Shown here in pieces: positions 45,938 through 55,320 of a DNA stretch of 64,000 bases. The position numbers and the translations under genes are program-made. Position 1 is the first letter of the stretch; every line of letters begins with the position of its first letter. The DNA comes from Pseudoalteromonas flavipulchra NCIMB 2033 = ATCC BAA-314 (GTDB lineage: Bacteria; Pseudomonadota; Gammaproteobacteria; Enterobacterales; Alteromonadaceae), in NCBI GenBank assembly GCA_000814665.1, contig JWIH01000021.1:62001-126000 (forward strand). Reading direction: 5' to 3'. The notes below the pieces were generated by a model. That model was not told the DNA's origin. It worked only from the letters and a program-made list of their open reading frames with translations, and searched no databases.

Positions 45938-46243
45938 ATGGTTACTTGTTACTTAAAATATGTTGTTGATCCGGCAAAAATTGCTGACTTTGAGGAATAT
46001 GCCAAAATGTGGATCCCACTCGTCAATCGTTTTGGTGGGCAGCATAATGGCTACTTTTTACCATCGGAAGGTGCAAGTAATATTGCCTTGGCATTATTCA
46101 CCTTTCCCAGTTTGGCGGCCTATGAAACGTATCGCAACGAATCGTTTCAAGACGCACAGTGTCAGGCTGCAATTAAATTTGCAGAAGATACCGGTTGCAT
46201 AATCAGCTATGAACGCAGCTTCTTTAGACCTGTATTTGAATAA
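45938..46243 (+). CDS. NIPSNAP-family protein
   Basis: A 101-residue ferredoxin-like alpha-beta protein: MVTCYLKYVVDPAKIADFEE, GGQHNGYFLPSEG and FRPVFE match the NIPSNAP/Dabb-like fold used by small monooxygenase-like or binding proteins. AAAGGAAAGG before the ATG at 45938 fixes the start, although the frame is open from 45902. It likely pairs with the GNAT gene downstream. Confidence 0.82.
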   Translation: MVTCYLKYVVDPAKIADFEEYAKMWIPLVNRFGGQHNGYFLPSEGASNIALALFTFPSLAAYETYRNESFQDAQCQAAIKFAEDTGCIISYERSFFRPVFE

Positions 46244-46270
46244 AGGTGAGTAAATGGAGCTGAACATCCC

Positions 46271-46786
46271 GTGCAACTAGATATTTCTGCCAATCTCAAA
46301 CTACAAAACCTTGCTTTGACGCATGCAAAGCCATTATTTGATTGCGTACAAAGTAGTCGAGTAAGTTTACAAAACGTACTGCCGTGGGTTGCGACATTAC
46401 ATACCGAGGCTGATGCAGAGCGATACATCGACACACGTATAAACAACCAAGTCGGCGGACTTTGGTCTGCTATTGAATTTAATTGCGAGTTTTGTGGTGT
46501 GTTTGGGATCAAGTATATGGATGCGCAAACGCAAACTGCTGAAATCGGCTATTGGCTTGGCGAAAAGGCAAGAGGTCACGGCTTAATCGGTCTAGTGCTT
46601 GAACAGGTTATTGCCAGGCTTCGAGAAGTAAGTGATATTAAAACTGTGGAGTTTCAATGTTTACAGTCAAATATTGCGAGCCAGCGGATCATTGAAAAAA
46701 TAGGCGGTCAGTTTGTTGAGTCCTGTGTCAATGATCTGGGCGTAGCAGGTGACGAGCCGTTATATATCTATCGACTCGCACTTTAG
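46271..46786 (+). CDS. RimJ/RimL-type GNAT acetyltransferase
   Basis: A 171-residue GNAT. LPWVATLHTEADAERYI, EIGYWLGEKARGHGLIG (acetyl-CoA pyrophosphate loop) and FQCLQSNIASQRIIEKIGG are typical of the RimL/ribosomal-protein serine acetyltransferase group. Target unknown. The likely start is GTG at 46271 with GGAG 12 bases before; no in-frame ATG fits. A perfect hairpin follows the stop. Confidence 0.85.
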   Translation: MQLDISANLKLQNLALTHAKPLFDCVQSSRVSLQNVLPWVATLHTEADAERYIDTRINNQVGGLWSAIEFNCEFCGVFGIKYMDAQTQTAEIGYWLGEKARGHGLIGLVLEQVIARLREVSDIKTVEFQCLQSNIASQRIIEKIGGQFVESCVNDLGVAGDEPLYIYRLAL

Positions 46787-46806
46787 TTTCGCCTTTTTAG
46801 AGGAAC

Positions 46807-46829
46807 GAGCGCATAGTTGCTATGCGCTC
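46807..46829. terminator. Perfect hairpin between convergent genes
   Basis: GAGCGCATAG-TTG-CTATGCGCTC lies between the GNAT stop and the EamA stop on the opposite strand. T runs are weak, but its position suggests shared termination. Confidence 0.6.
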
Positions 46830-46835
46830 AACTGA

Positions 46836-47735
46836 TTAGTTTACCTCATATTTAGCAGGCACAGCTCGGCTTCGTAGGGTAGTGACGATAATTTGCGGTA
46901 ATAGCGGCATTACAATCATGCCAACCATCAAACTATACTGAAGCGGCGTGAACGTCTCGCCCAGTAGCACCAACCCCGTCAAAATACCTGCAACCGGATT
47001 TGCAATACCACCAAAGGTAAAGTCCACTACAGACATACGCTGCAGTAACCACACGTACAAGCTATAACCCAGCGCAGTGTTCAGGAGTACAACCCATAAC
47101 ATGCCACTGAGATTGGTCATCGAGAAATTGTTAAAAGCCGCAATATACTTAGCTGGTGCGATCAGGCCGTGAACGCTTGATGCGAGCGTGAGAATAACGC
47201 CGCCAATAATGAGTTGCCAGGTTAACACCGTCCACCAATGCATGCGATCACCAAGAGACTTAGTGATTGAGCTGCCGATCACGATACAGGTTATTGCCGC
47301 AAGTATTGCCGCTAAACCAAGAGGGTTTAAATTCAGTGAACTCGGATCAAATAACAACCAGGCCAACACAATAAGCGCCGCGCCGCATAACGCTTGCACC
47401 AATCCTGGACGTTGCTTATTGACCAACCAATGATAAAGCATGGCGAACACCGGCACAGACACCATGCCCACGCTCGATATGGCAGATGGTAGCGTTAACG
47501 ACATCACAAAGATCATGCTAAAAAACGCCGCGATATTAATCGCCCCAAGGGCGCATAGTATTTTCCAGTCCGCTTTTTTTGGCAAACTTGGCTTAACCGC
47601 TAGCAAAATAAGCCCAGCCGGCAGCGCTCTAATTGCGCCAAGTAAAAGAGGCGGCCAGTCCGCAAGGGTGTATTGTGTTACCGCGTACGTGGTGCCCCAT
47701 AAAAATGCAGGGATCATCGCGAGGAGTATATTCAC
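46836..47735 (-). CDS. EamA/DMT-family transporter
   Basis: A 299-residue ten-helix drug/metabolite exporter-like protein (FLWGTTYAVTQYTLADWPPL and the second EamA repeat from about residue 150). The start is a GTG; an ATG is not available. It is divergent from the MarR gene, with two matching palindromic boxes in the 116-base gap, so it is almost certainly that regulator's target and probably exports a toxic compound. Confidence 0.87.
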   Translation of the reverse strand: MNILLAMIPAFLWGTTYAVTQYTLADWPPLLLGAIRALPAGLILLAVKPSLPKKADWKILCALGAINIAAFFSMIFVMSLTLPSAISSVGMVSVPVFAMLYHWLVNKQRPGLVQALCGAALIVLAWLLFDPSSLNLNPLGLAAILAAITCIVIGSSITKSLGDRMHWWTVLTWQLIIGGVILTLASSVHGLIAPAKYIAAFNNFSMTNLSGMLWVVLLNTALGYSLYVWLLQRMSVVDFTFGGIANPVAGILTGLVLLGETFTPLQYSLMVGMIVMPLLPQIIVTTLRSRAVPAKYEVN

Positions 47736-47741
47736 ATTAAC

Positions 47742-47820
47742 TATCTTTATGTTGAGATACTTTGCGGTAAGGTATTACTAAAAATACTTTTTGTAAAGTA
47801 TCTTTATGTTAAGATATTTC
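47742..47820. promoter_or_regulatory. Two MarR-type operator boxes in the divergent promoter
   Basis: TATCTTTATGTTGAGATA (about 47742-47760) and TATCTTTATGTTAAGATA (about 47800-47817) are two near-identical copies, each an imperfect palindrome TATCT...AGATA. They lie 58 bases apart, before the EamA gene and the MarR gene respectively. Confidence 0.65.
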
Positions 47821-47851
47821 TTTACAAAGTTTGTTGTCGGGGCAAATATTG

Positions 47852-48334
47852 ATGGATGCGATTGATAGAGTACAAGAGCAGTGGGCTCGCGAAAAACCAC
47901 AGTTAGAAACAATGCCCATGGCAATAATGGGTCGCTTAGTGCGCATAGCTAAACATATGGAAGCCGAAGTTGAAAAGCTGCACAAGCAATACGGCTTAAA
48001 TTTGGGCGAATTTGATGTGTTAGCTACCTTGCGCCGCAGCGGCAAACCATTTCGCTTAACCCCATCAGAGCTATTTAAAACCATGCTACTCACCTCAGGC
48101 GCGATGACCAACCGTTTAGATAAGCTAGCGGCAAAAGGCCTTATCAAACGTGAGCATTGTAAAGAAGACCGCCGCAGTGTAACCGTTGAATTGACAGCAG
48201 AAGGCCTCGCCCTGATTGAAAAGCTGATTGAACCGCATATTACCATTCAGGCCCAATTGGTTGAAGGGATGAGTAGAGAGCAGCAAACCTTGTTAAATAG
48301 TGTGTTAAAAGAGTGGTTAACGCAATTTGAGTGA
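47852..48334 (+). CDS. MarR-family transcriptional regulator
   Basis: About 160 residues with the winged helix NLGEFDVLATLRRSGKPFRL, TSGAMTNRLDKLAAKGLIKR and the wing EDRRSVTVELTAEG. MarR proteins repress and are released by phenolic ligands. The ATG at 47852 is used; an upstream TTG at 47831 is unlikely. The two palindromes between it and the EamA gene are its probable sites, giving autoregulation and exporter control. Confidence 0.9.
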   Translation: MDAIDRVQEQWAREKPQLETMPMAIMGRLVRIAKHMEAEVEKLHKQYGLNLGEFDVLATLRRSGKPFRLTPSELFKTMLLTSGAMTNRLDKLAAKGLIKREHCKEDRRSVTVELTAEGLALIEKLIEPHITIQAQLVEGMSREQQTLLNSVLKEWLTQFE

Positions 48335-48508
48335 GGATGTAAACAGTCTTATAGGCGGTTCACCCGCCGAGAAGTGATGCCTTCGGATGTGGGGGAAAGT
48401 GGTGTTGCCTGCGCGTTCAGGTTTTACTTAAATCATCGGACTGTTTGCAAGCAGCACATAACCATCATAGTGTAGTAGGTTCGAATAATCGAAGCGCTAT
48501 TCGACCCA

Positions 48509-48934
48509 CTAAACCTTTGTACTCATCACGTACTCTGGATACCCTGTATGTTCATCTTTCTGTTCAGCGATAACACTAAAGCCTTGAGATAGGTAAAACT
48601 GATAGCTTGCTTGATTTTCTTTGTATACACAAAGCGTCAATATCGGTCTTTGATTTTTTGCATGAGTAAGCAATTGTTTGCCTATGCCGTTTCCCTGCCG
48701 CTTTGGTTTCACAAATAGGGCGGCTAAGCTGTTTTGGTGTAAAGCGTAAAACCCGACAACGTCGGAGTTCAGCTCGTAGATGTAAACCTCTGAAGCAGGG
48801 AGATAAATATTACGCATATTTTCTAAATTAGCTTGCCAAAACTCAGCTGAGATAAAGCCGTGTGCTTGAATGGATGCGCTCAACCAAATTTCAAGTATGG
48901 TATCTATGTCATCTTCAGTGTATTTTCTTATCAT
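48509..48934 (-). CDS. GNAT acetyltransferase
   Basis: A 141-residue GNAT: IRKYTEDDIDTILEIWLSAS at the start, VKPKRQGNGIGKQLLTHA as acetyl-CoA loop, and NQASYQFYLSQGFSVIAEQ. HTGYPEYVM at the end resembles YjaB/PhnO-like members. It overlaps the upstream small gene by 4 bases. Substrate unknown. Confidence 0.88.
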   Translation of the reverse strand: MIRKYTEDDIDTILEIWLSASIQAHGFISAEFWQANLENMRNIYLPASEVYIYELNSDVVGFYALHQNSLAALFVKPKRQGNGIGKQLLTHAKNQRPILTLCVYKENQASYQFYLSQGFSVIAEQKDEHTGYPEYVMSTKV

Positions 48935-49182
48935 GATTGCAGCGTCCGTAATTTTTCAAGCACTTCGTTTAGTACAGCAATTCCCATTGTTTTTTCCACG
49001 AGGGAATTCATATCCCCTTGAAGAAATTCATTCCAAGATACGGTTTTGGCACCTGAATTGTGTGCATATCTACCATACGCAGATAACACAGTTCCATCAT
49101 CCTGAATGGAGACGAGATAAAGGTTTTGATCCGGCGTATCAAGCCTACGCTCGAATAGTGTTTTAGGTTGTTTATATTCCAT
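48931..49182 (-). CDS. Small hypothetical protein upstream of a GNAT
   Basis: 83 residues, no signal peptide, with a plausible start context; its stop overlaps the GNAT start (ATGA), so the two are translationally coupled. The RRLDTPDQNLYLVSIQDDGT beta region and short C-terminal helix are compatible with a small alpha-beta fold. I do not recognise the family. Confidence 0.6.
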   Translation of the reverse strand: MEYKQPKTLFERRLDTPDQNLYLVSIQDDGTVLSAYGRYAHNSGAKTVSWNEFLQGDMNSLVEKTMGIAVLNEVLEKLRTLQS

Positions 49183-49489
49183 GACCGTTTATCAAATAAA
49201 AAAGTGGCGATGTGAGTTCAGGTCTCAAGTCTGTGTTGAAGGTACTTAAAACGTACAGTGATTACCTTTTCATTCCTTGTGATGTGCAAATTATCATTGG
49301 GCCATACTTGGTACAAGTGCTTTGTTGGCGAGATGGCATGCTTAATCTTTAAAAAAACCAAAATAAATTACAAGACCGACCTGAATACGTTAACTTGAGA
49401 TTGCTTTTTTGATAGGTATCAAAGCGCATCCACGCGCTCCTCGTTCATTCTTTTGAAACGACGCGATCGAGCGAACCAAGAAAACGTCG
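49183..49489. other. Gene-free, AT-rich spacer
   Basis: No gene with a credible start or motif in this stretch. It leads into the structured repeat at 49490-49630. Confidence 0.5.
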
Positions 49490-49630
49490 CCCTAGCATCA
49501 CACTTAATCCTCAAATCCTAAGCCGATATAGTGCAACCGTCTTGTAAGGCACGTCCCTGTGCCAGACAAGACTTGGCCGACATCCTGTCGGCACATTGCA
49601 TATCGGCTTATACTTTTCGGGTGTGATGGA
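49490..49630. repeat. Structured non-coding repeat (cloverleaf-like inverted repeat)
   Basis: An outer stem CATCACAC (49496-49503) with GTGTGATG (49621-49628) and AAGCCGATATAGTGCAA (49520-49536) with TTGCATATCGGCTT (49596-49609) encloses two hairpins: CTTGT-GGCAC/GTGCC-ACAAG (49541-49570) and GCCGACA-TCC-TGTCGGC (49576-49592). The second hairpin shares the ACA-TCC-TGT core with the hairpin in the element at 44233. It could be a MITE-like repeat or a structured RNA. The 240 bases after it to 49875 show no gene. Confidence 0.65.
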
Positions 49631-49875
49631 GGGGGAAATAAGTTGCATGTGAGATTTGGCTTTTCTTTAGCAGCTGAACTGTTTGCAAGCAGTACACCAG
49701 AAAGAAAATTCCAAATGTTGCCCAAGAGTTTTATTACGCGCCTATCTACCTGTTTACTTTGAAGTTGTTCCGTGGGATTCTTAGATAAACCAATAGCGTT
49801 CGAAGTGACTATTTTTATTCAGGCATTTTGGAGAATATAGACTGTGAGAGTTTTCAAAAAAACTAAGGAGTAGGG

Positions 49876-50289
49876 ATGAAGTCTAAAGATGATGTTTGGA
49901 AAAAAGCTTGTTCAACATCAATGAATAAATGGATAGGTATTATTGAAGAAGAAACAGAAATTGTTTCATTTGGTTCTAATCCAACACAAAAAATGCACGA
50001 TCTAATTGATAAAATTAAACATGCAATTGCAACAGGCGATAATTTCGATACATCTATAGATGAACTTATTCAAGAAACTTTTGATAAAGGCGTTCAGAGT
50101 GGCTTTGCCAAAGGGTTAGCTAAATTTATTGATGGTTCGATAACAACAAAGAAAATTAGAAACGAAAATAGTTGGATTTTAAGCACCAATTCAAAGCAAT
50201 ATCAAATCACCGCCAAGTTGCCAAGTGCTGGCGAAAAAACAATTCAAACTACTTCATATATAAAAATCAGTGAGCATGGCTTTGAGTAA
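49876..50289 (+). CDS. Hypothetical protein, possible cassette gene
   Basis: 137 residues, hydrophilic and AT-rich, beginning MKSKDDVWKKACSTSMNKWI. It has an amphipathic helical N-terminal half (DLIDKIKHAIATGDNF) and a beta-rich C-terminal half. AAGGAGTAGGG precedes the ATG. The stop is TAACAAA, as in the next two genes. No family recognised. Confidence 0.6.
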   Translation: MKSKDDVWKKACSTSMNKWIGIIEEETEIVSFGSNPTQKMHDLIDKIKHAIATGDNFDTSIDELIQETFDKGVQSGFAKGLAKFIDGSITTKKIRNENSWILSTNSKQYQITAKLPSAGEKTIQTTSYIKISEHGFE

Positions 50290-50412
50290 CAAAGGTTAAC
50301 ATGTACCTAAACGACAGTACACAAGATAGCAGGCTGTATTTGTTTGTCGCTATGACCAAGCTTTTCCACGCCCATCGCTCATATACTGGCGTTGGTATTT
50401 TTAGAGGCTAAT

Positions 50413-50838
50413 GTGAAATTTGATCCAGCATGGGAGTTCATCGATAACTCCAAAATAGTAAAAGAACAGTTTGATGAGTTGCCTAGTTTTCACGATGCCT
50501 ATATTGAGAAGTTAGCATTTCATAGTGGTAATTGTAATGATGGCGGTGTCATTCAGCCTAGTTTATTAGTTGTACTCGACTTACCAGTCAGAGAGAGAAG
50601 TGGAGCTTCTTATGAGTTCCTGTATTACATACAATTAGAACTTGAGCTATCGGGCATTATTAAAGCATCTCTTAGAGACTTCACTTATGATAATTGCTTG
50701 TATTTTTTGAATATTTCTCGTAAAGAGGATTCTGGTTTACTTACTGTAAAAATGGACTCATCTACAAATGGGGATTCGTTTGAGTGTGAGGTTAAATGTA
50801 CGTCGGTCACTGTCCAAAGCTGTAAAAAGAAAGACTAA
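50413..50838 (+). CDS. Hypothetical protein, possible immunity-like fold
   Basis: About 141 residues from the GTG at 50413 (AGAGG upstream; an upstream TTG at 50392 is less likely). LPSFHDAYIEKLAFHSGNC resembles the SFHDAxI..L.F start of small beta-rich immunity-type proteins such as Imm50-like families, but this is a weak resemblance. The rest has alternating beta strands (FLYYIQLELELSGIIKASL). The stop is TAACAAAATGG. No toxin partner is visible. Confidence 0.55.
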   Translation: MKFDPAWEFIDNSKIVKEQFDELPSFHDAYIEKLAFHSGNCNDGGVIQPSLLVVLDLPVRERSGASYEFLYYIQLELELSGIIKASLRDFTYDNCLYFLNISRKEDSGLLTVKMDSSTNGDSFECEVKCTSVTVQSCKKKD

Positions 50839-50967
50839 CAAAATGGCTAAAAAATTAATTAAGCAAAATTAAAAGTTTGTGATTAGTATTTGTTATTTAC
50901 TTTTTTAAACACCAGTAAGTTAATCTGCTCGTTAACCGTCTAAGCATACTGTCAGGAGTAATAGATT

Positions 50968-52029
50968 ATGGAATTAAAAGATTTTGGATATCACTATTTT
51001 GATGAATTCATGAAGAATAATGATATATCAGTCTTACCTGATAGCTATCTTGGTCATATGATGTTGACAAATGCAGAAAATGGCGTGTGTGCTGGTAATT
51101 ATTCGAATTTACTTAATCTTTCAGTCGCAGTCGAAGCATTAATTGATCGTGATATGCACATTTCATGGTTAATAGATAATCTGAAAGCTTTATCAACATC
51201 GCCCTATACTAATATGCATGAACAGATTAACCTTAACTCGAAAGTTGCTGCTGAATTGATTGCTGGTGGACTCCTAGCTGAGTCGTTTAATGAGCTTAAG
51301 CCTCTACCTGAAGCTAAAGGAGATAAAACGCCAGACTTTAAGCTATTTGACTCTGGTTATGCTGAGGTTTATTGCCCTCAGACATCACAACAAAATATAA
51401 CTGCTGTGAATGAACAGAAAAAAAATCAAAAGGGTAAATCTGTTGTTCTCGCCTTCTCATACCCATTAACAGGTCAGACTGCCGGAGCTAAGAAATATCC
51501 AGCCAATAAAGTAATTGACCGCGTCATTAATTATAAGCGCGAGAAAGATCAGGCTCGTGAAGATGCTACAAATTTATTGTGGCTAGATTTAACTCATGGC
51601 TTTGATGTATATAGCAGCGATACACAACCACTAAAAACAGTTTTACACGCAGGTACAGCCTATACTGGTAGTTTTGGTGTTTGGCATGCATTTTATGGGA
51701 AGGCGGGTGAGAGCGTATTTGCTTCTGAAAGAACTGAACTTAAGTATCTAGACCTTAACTTTGATTCTTATCAACAGCAGAAAGAAGGTCTTTTTAGACA
51801 GCGTAACCAATTGCATGGTGCAATTTTGTTATTGAAGGACGGTATTATATTTTTTGAAAACCCCTGGTCATCTAGACCACTTACAGAGTGTGTTAAAAAG
51901 AAAATATCTCAACTTCATCGGTTCCGTGCAAATTTCTCGTGGTTTCAATGTGGTACACAGCAGCTTCATAGCTCTGTTATTGATAATGAGCTAGTTAAAA
52001 TTAATTGGTTATATCAAAGAAATGGCTAA
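50968..52029 (+). CDS. Orphan protein with a PD-(D/E)xK-like nuclease signature
   Basis: 353 residues, no signal peptide or membrane segment. GDKTPDFKLFDSGYAEVYCP around residues 118-137 places a PD, then ten residues, then an E-V-Y motif, as in PD-(D/E)xK endonucleases, except that the usual lysine is replaced by Tyr. Strand-helix repeats follow (KSVVLAFSYPL, NLLWLDLTHGFDVY). It may be a diverged nuclease-fold protein or an inactive relative. AGGAG precedes the ATG. The stop is TAACAAAAGCATTAAG, close to the start of integron attC sites in marine Vibrio/Pseudoalteromonas as I recall them. Confidence 0.55.
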   Translation: MELKDFGYHYFDEFMKNNDISVLPDSYLGHMMLTNAENGVCAGNYSNLLNLSVAVEALIDRDMHISWLIDNLKALSTSPYTNMHEQINLNSKVAAELIAGGLLAESFNELKPLPEAKGDKTPDFKLFDSGYAEVYCPQTSQQNITAVNEQKKNQKGKSVVLAFSYPLTGQTAGAKKYPANKVIDRVINYKREKDQAREDATNLLWLDLTHGFDVYSSDTQPLKTVLHAGTAYTGSFGVWHAFYGKAGESVFASERTELKYLDLNFDSYQQQKEGLFRQRNQLHGAILLLKDGIIFFENPWSSRPLTECVKKKISQLHRFRANFSWFQCGTQQLHSSVIDNELVKINWLYQRNG

Positions 52030-52166
52030 CAAAAGCATTAAGTTGACGTTTTAGACTAGGAATTTTGAGGCTTGGTGGGTTGGTTGCGGTGCACCAGATT
52101 AAAATGTTTACCACAGCACAATGTTAAAACTTGACCCGTACTTACTATCCAAAGATCAACCCCAAA

Positions 52167-52196
52167 CAAAAAAGCCACCTTTTTAAGGTGGCTTAA
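52167..52196 (-). terminator. Rho-independent terminator after speB
   Basis: On the minus strand: TAAGCCACCTTAAAAAGGTG then GCTTTTTTG, a clear hairpin with T run 18 bases after the speB stop. Confidence 0.88.
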
Positions 52197-52213
52197 TCTA
52201 ACCCCGCATCCGG

Positions 52214-53134
52214 TTATTTATGCTTTACAGCCCACAGATGCAGTAGTTCGTGTGCAATGGTGGCGGCGGCGATTGCAGTGAGCTCGCTTTGGTCGTAGGA
52301 AGGGGAGACTTCTACTACGTCCATGCCTATCATGTTTAGCCCTTGCAGTGCGCGTAAAATCTTCAGCACTTTGTCGCTGGTTAGGCCGCCACATACTGGG
52401 GTGCCGGTGCCTGGTGCGAATGCTGGGTCTAGACAGTCGATATCAAAGGTTAAGTACACCGGCAAGTCGCCAACGCGTGCTTTGATTTGTGCTGCTATTT
52501 CTTCGGCACTTAAGTCATTTGCTGCCATAGCATCAATCACGCCAAACTCGTGACCTTGCTCTGTGTATTCGGTTCTAATGCCAATTTGCATTGAATGCTC
52601 TGGGCTTATTAGGCCTTCAATCGGAGCATGATAGAACATAGTACCGTGATCATAGCGTGAGCCTTGGCTGTATGTGTCTGTGTGCGCATCAAAATGTACG
52701 AGCGCCATTTTACCGTGAATTTGCTGGTGAGCACGCAGCAGTGGCAGGGTCACAAAGTGATCGCCGCCTAGGCTTAATAGCGTTTTGCCTTGCTGCAAAA
52801 TTTGCAGAGCAGCTAGCTCAAGTTGCGCAGTAAAATACTCAGGATCGCCAACCGGGTAAGTGAAATCGCCAGCGTCCTGAAGTTTAATTTTGTCCCACAA
52901 TGCAAATGACCAAGGGTATTTTTTACTTTCCCACGCTAAGTGTACGGATGCGCGACGGATTGCATCTGGACCCAAGCGTGCGCCTGGGCGTCCAGAGGTT
53001 GCCAAGTCAAATGGCAAGCCAAGTACCACAACGTCTGAATCAATATCTGTGATATTGCGTACCATTGGCTGACGTAAAAACGTCATGCCGTTGGAGTACA
53101 GAGAATGATCGGTGTGATCGAATAAGTGGCTCAT
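52214..53134 (-). CDS. speB: Agmatinase
   Basis: A 306-residue ureohydrolase that converts agmatine to putrescine and urea. Binuclear Mn ligands are in GGDHFVTLPLL, HFDAHTDTY and FDIDCLDPAFAPGTGTPV. It starts 3 bases after the speA stop on the same strand, so the pair forms the arginine-to-putrescine polyamine operon. The length matches the family. Confidence 0.93.
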   Translation of the reverse strand: MSHLFDHTDHSLYSNGMTFLRQPMVRNITDIDSDVVVLGLPFDLATSGRPGARLGPDAIRRASVHLAWESKKYPWSFALWDKIKLQDAGDFTYPVGDPEYFTAQLELAALQILQQGKTLLSLGGDHFVTLPLLRAHQQIHGKMALVHFDAHTDTYSQGSRYDHGTMFYHAPIEGLISPEHSMQIGIRTEYTEQGHEFGVIDAMAANDLSAEEIAAQIKARVGDLPVYLTFDIDCLDPAFAPGTGTPVCGGLTSDKVLKILRALQGLNMIGMDVVEVSPSYDQSELTAIAAATIAHELLHLWAVKHK

Positions 53135-53137
53135 GGG

Positions 53138-55051
53138 TTAAAAATCTTCCAAATAAGTATAGCCGTCAAGGCCGGTTTCAAGCTCTGCTAGGCAGGTAGC
53201 TCGTTCTTCAAGCGGTAGTTTGCTTTCAACTAGGTTGGCAAAGTTACGCTTAAATTGTTCAACATCAAGGTGTACATAACGCATCATATCGGCAACAGTG
53301 TCGCCCGCATCCACATTACCAAGCGACAATTCGCCCTGGTCATCTAATGTGGCTACAACGGTGTGGGTGTCGCCAAATAGGTTGTGCATGTCACCTAAAA
53401 TCTCTTGGTATGCACCCACCAAGAAAAATCCCAATAAATAGGGTTTATCTTTGCAAAATTCAGGCACAGGTAGCGTGGCTTCAATACCTTGGCCATCCAC
53501 ATAATGCTCCACCGTACCGTCAGAATCACAGGTAATATCCAGCAATACCGCGCGGCGCTTTGGCGCCTCTGTTAACCCGCTGAGTGGCAGGACAGGGAAT
53601 ACCTGTTCAATACCCCAAGCGTCTGGCAAAGATTGAAATAGCGAGAAATTCACAAAGAATTTATCCGCAAGCTTAGCACTGAGTTCGTCAATAATTGGGC
53701 GATGGAAACGGTTTTTGTTGTCCATACGCTTGTTCAGCTCATAACATACACGCAAGTTTACTTGCTCCGCCCATGCTCTTTGCTCAAGGCTTAATAGGCC
53801 CATCGCAAATTGGCTGTGTACTTCTGCCAAGTCGCCCTGCGTATCATGAAAAATTTCAATCAACGCGCGGTCGTCGCTCTGCTCGTTGAGCGCCTGCCAA
53901 GACGTCCACATATTGTGTAGTAGTCTTGGGGCGTCATTTACCGGTGCAGTTATCTCTTCTACTTGATAGCTTTCAGTGCCAATCACATCGGTGATTAATA
54001 CCGCGTGATGCGCCGTTAACGCACGACCCGACTCAGAGATGATCTTTGGCATTGGCTGATTGTATTGCTTACAGGTATCGCCTACCGTGTAAACGATGTT
54101 GTTAGCATATTCAGCTAAGCTGTAGTTCATCGAGTTGGATGACTGGCTACGCGTTCCATCGTAATCCACTGCAAGTCCGCCACCTACGTCTAAATTCAAC
54201 AGGTTTGCACCTAAACGGCGTAATTCGCAGTAGAATCTAGCTGCTTCGCCCACACCAACGCGCACGTCACGAATATTGGCCATTTGCGAGCCTAAGTGAA
54301 AGTGCACCAGTTGCAGCGCGTCTAGCATGTCAGCTTGCTTTAATTGGTTAACAACCGTAAGCACTTGCGATGCAGACAGACCAAATTTGGACTTTTCGCC
54401 GCCGCTTGCTTGCCATTTTCCTTTACCTTGTGATGCCAAACGTACGCGTAAGCCTAAACGTGGTTTAACGTTGAGTGCTTTGGCTTCTGCCATCACGATG
54501 TCGAGCTCAGAACGCTTTTCTAAAACGATATAAACTTGATGACCTAATTTTTCACCGATAAGCGCAAGGCGGACGTATTCTCTGTCTTTGTAGCCGTTAC
54601 ATACGATCACTGCGCTGGTTTTTTCACTGAGCGCTAATACGGTAAGTAACTCAGCTTTACTACCAGCTTCTAAGCCAAGCTGTTTTTTATCGCTGGCCGC
54701 TTGGCTTGCAATAAGCCCCTCAATGACTTCTTTTTGTTGGTTTACTTTAATTGGGTAAACCAATAAATAATCTTCTGGGTAGCTGTAATCAGTAATCGCC
54801 TGATTAAACGCACCAACAATATTATGTACGCGCTGTTCTAGAATTTGTGGAAAACGCACTAGCGCAGGAAGGGTATAACCCTCAGATTTAATTTGTTGTG
54901 CAATGTTTGTCAGAGTTACGGCGTGCTGTGGCTGCTGTTGGTTCGGCATCGCAGTAACCTCTCCCTGATCATTAATACCAAAGAAGCCTTGGCTCCAGTG
55001 GCGCACGTTGTAGCATTCACGTGCTTGCTCAGAAGAGGTAAATTTGGTCAT
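53138..55051 (-). CDS. speA: Biosynthetic arginine decarboxylase
   Basis: A 637-residue PLP-dependent (alanine racemase-fold) enzyme that makes agmatine from arginine. [18 protein letters not shown] holds the PLP Lys; [15 protein letters not shown] and [14 protein letters not shown] are further PLP-site motifs; the C-terminal domain keeps ILLD/CDSDGT with the catalytic Cys-like segment ([16 protein letters not shown]). It heads the speA-speB operon. About 270 bases of leader before it hold no gene. Confidence 0.94.
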   Translation of the reverse strand: MTKFTSSEQARECYNVRHWSQGFFGINDQGEVTAMPNQQQPQHAVTLTNIAQQIKSEGYTLPALVRFPQILEQRVHNIVGAFNQAITDYSYPEDYLLVYPIKVNQQKEVIEGLIASQAASDKKQLGLEAGSKAELLTVLALSEKTSAVIVCNGYKDREYVRLALIGEKLGHQVYIVLEKRSELDIVMAEAKALNVKPRLGLRVRLASQGKGKWQASGGEKSKFGLSASQVLTVVNQLKQADMLDALQLVHFHLGSQMANIRDVRVGVGEAARFYCELRRLGANLLNLDVGGGLAVDYDGTRSQSSNSMNYSLAEYANNIVYTVGDTCKQYNQPMPKIISESGRALTAHHAVLITDVIGTESYQVEEITAPVNDAPRLLHNMWTSWQALNEQSDDRALIEIFHDTQGDLAEVHSQFAMGLLSLEQRAWAEQVNLRVCYELNKRMDNKNRFHRPIIDELSAKLADKFFVNFSLFQSLPDAWGIEQVFPVLPLSGLTEAPKRRAVLLDITCDSDGTVEHYVDGQGIEATLPVPEFCKDKPYLLGFFLVGAYQEILGDMHNLFGDTHTVVATLDDQGELSLGNVDAGDTVADMMRYVHLDVEQFKRNFANLVESKLPLEERATCLAELETGLDGYTYLEDF

Positions 55052-55320
55052 TCAAGTTCCTTAACGTAAGTTAGAGTTCAGCCTGCAGTGCGCCATCAAT
55101 GGCGGCTACTCACTGAGTGATAGGTCTCATTAATTTTCGCGCATTAGACACAAATAGAAAGTCTCAGTCTAATGAGTTATTTTGCTCGTCAAGAGTGACA
55201 AATCTTTCCCTTAGTTTAGTTGCGCTATAACGTGAATTAAGTGAGTGTAAACAAGGAGTAGTAAATTCTACTCTCGGGTTTTTTAAGCTAACGTTTCATC
55301 AAAACGCAAGGTTTGCATCG

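Noticed and set aside
50290..50412. Complete attC site between the first two orphan genes
   Set aside because: Only the TAACAAA start is visible; no matching GTTRRRY core or folding arm was found.
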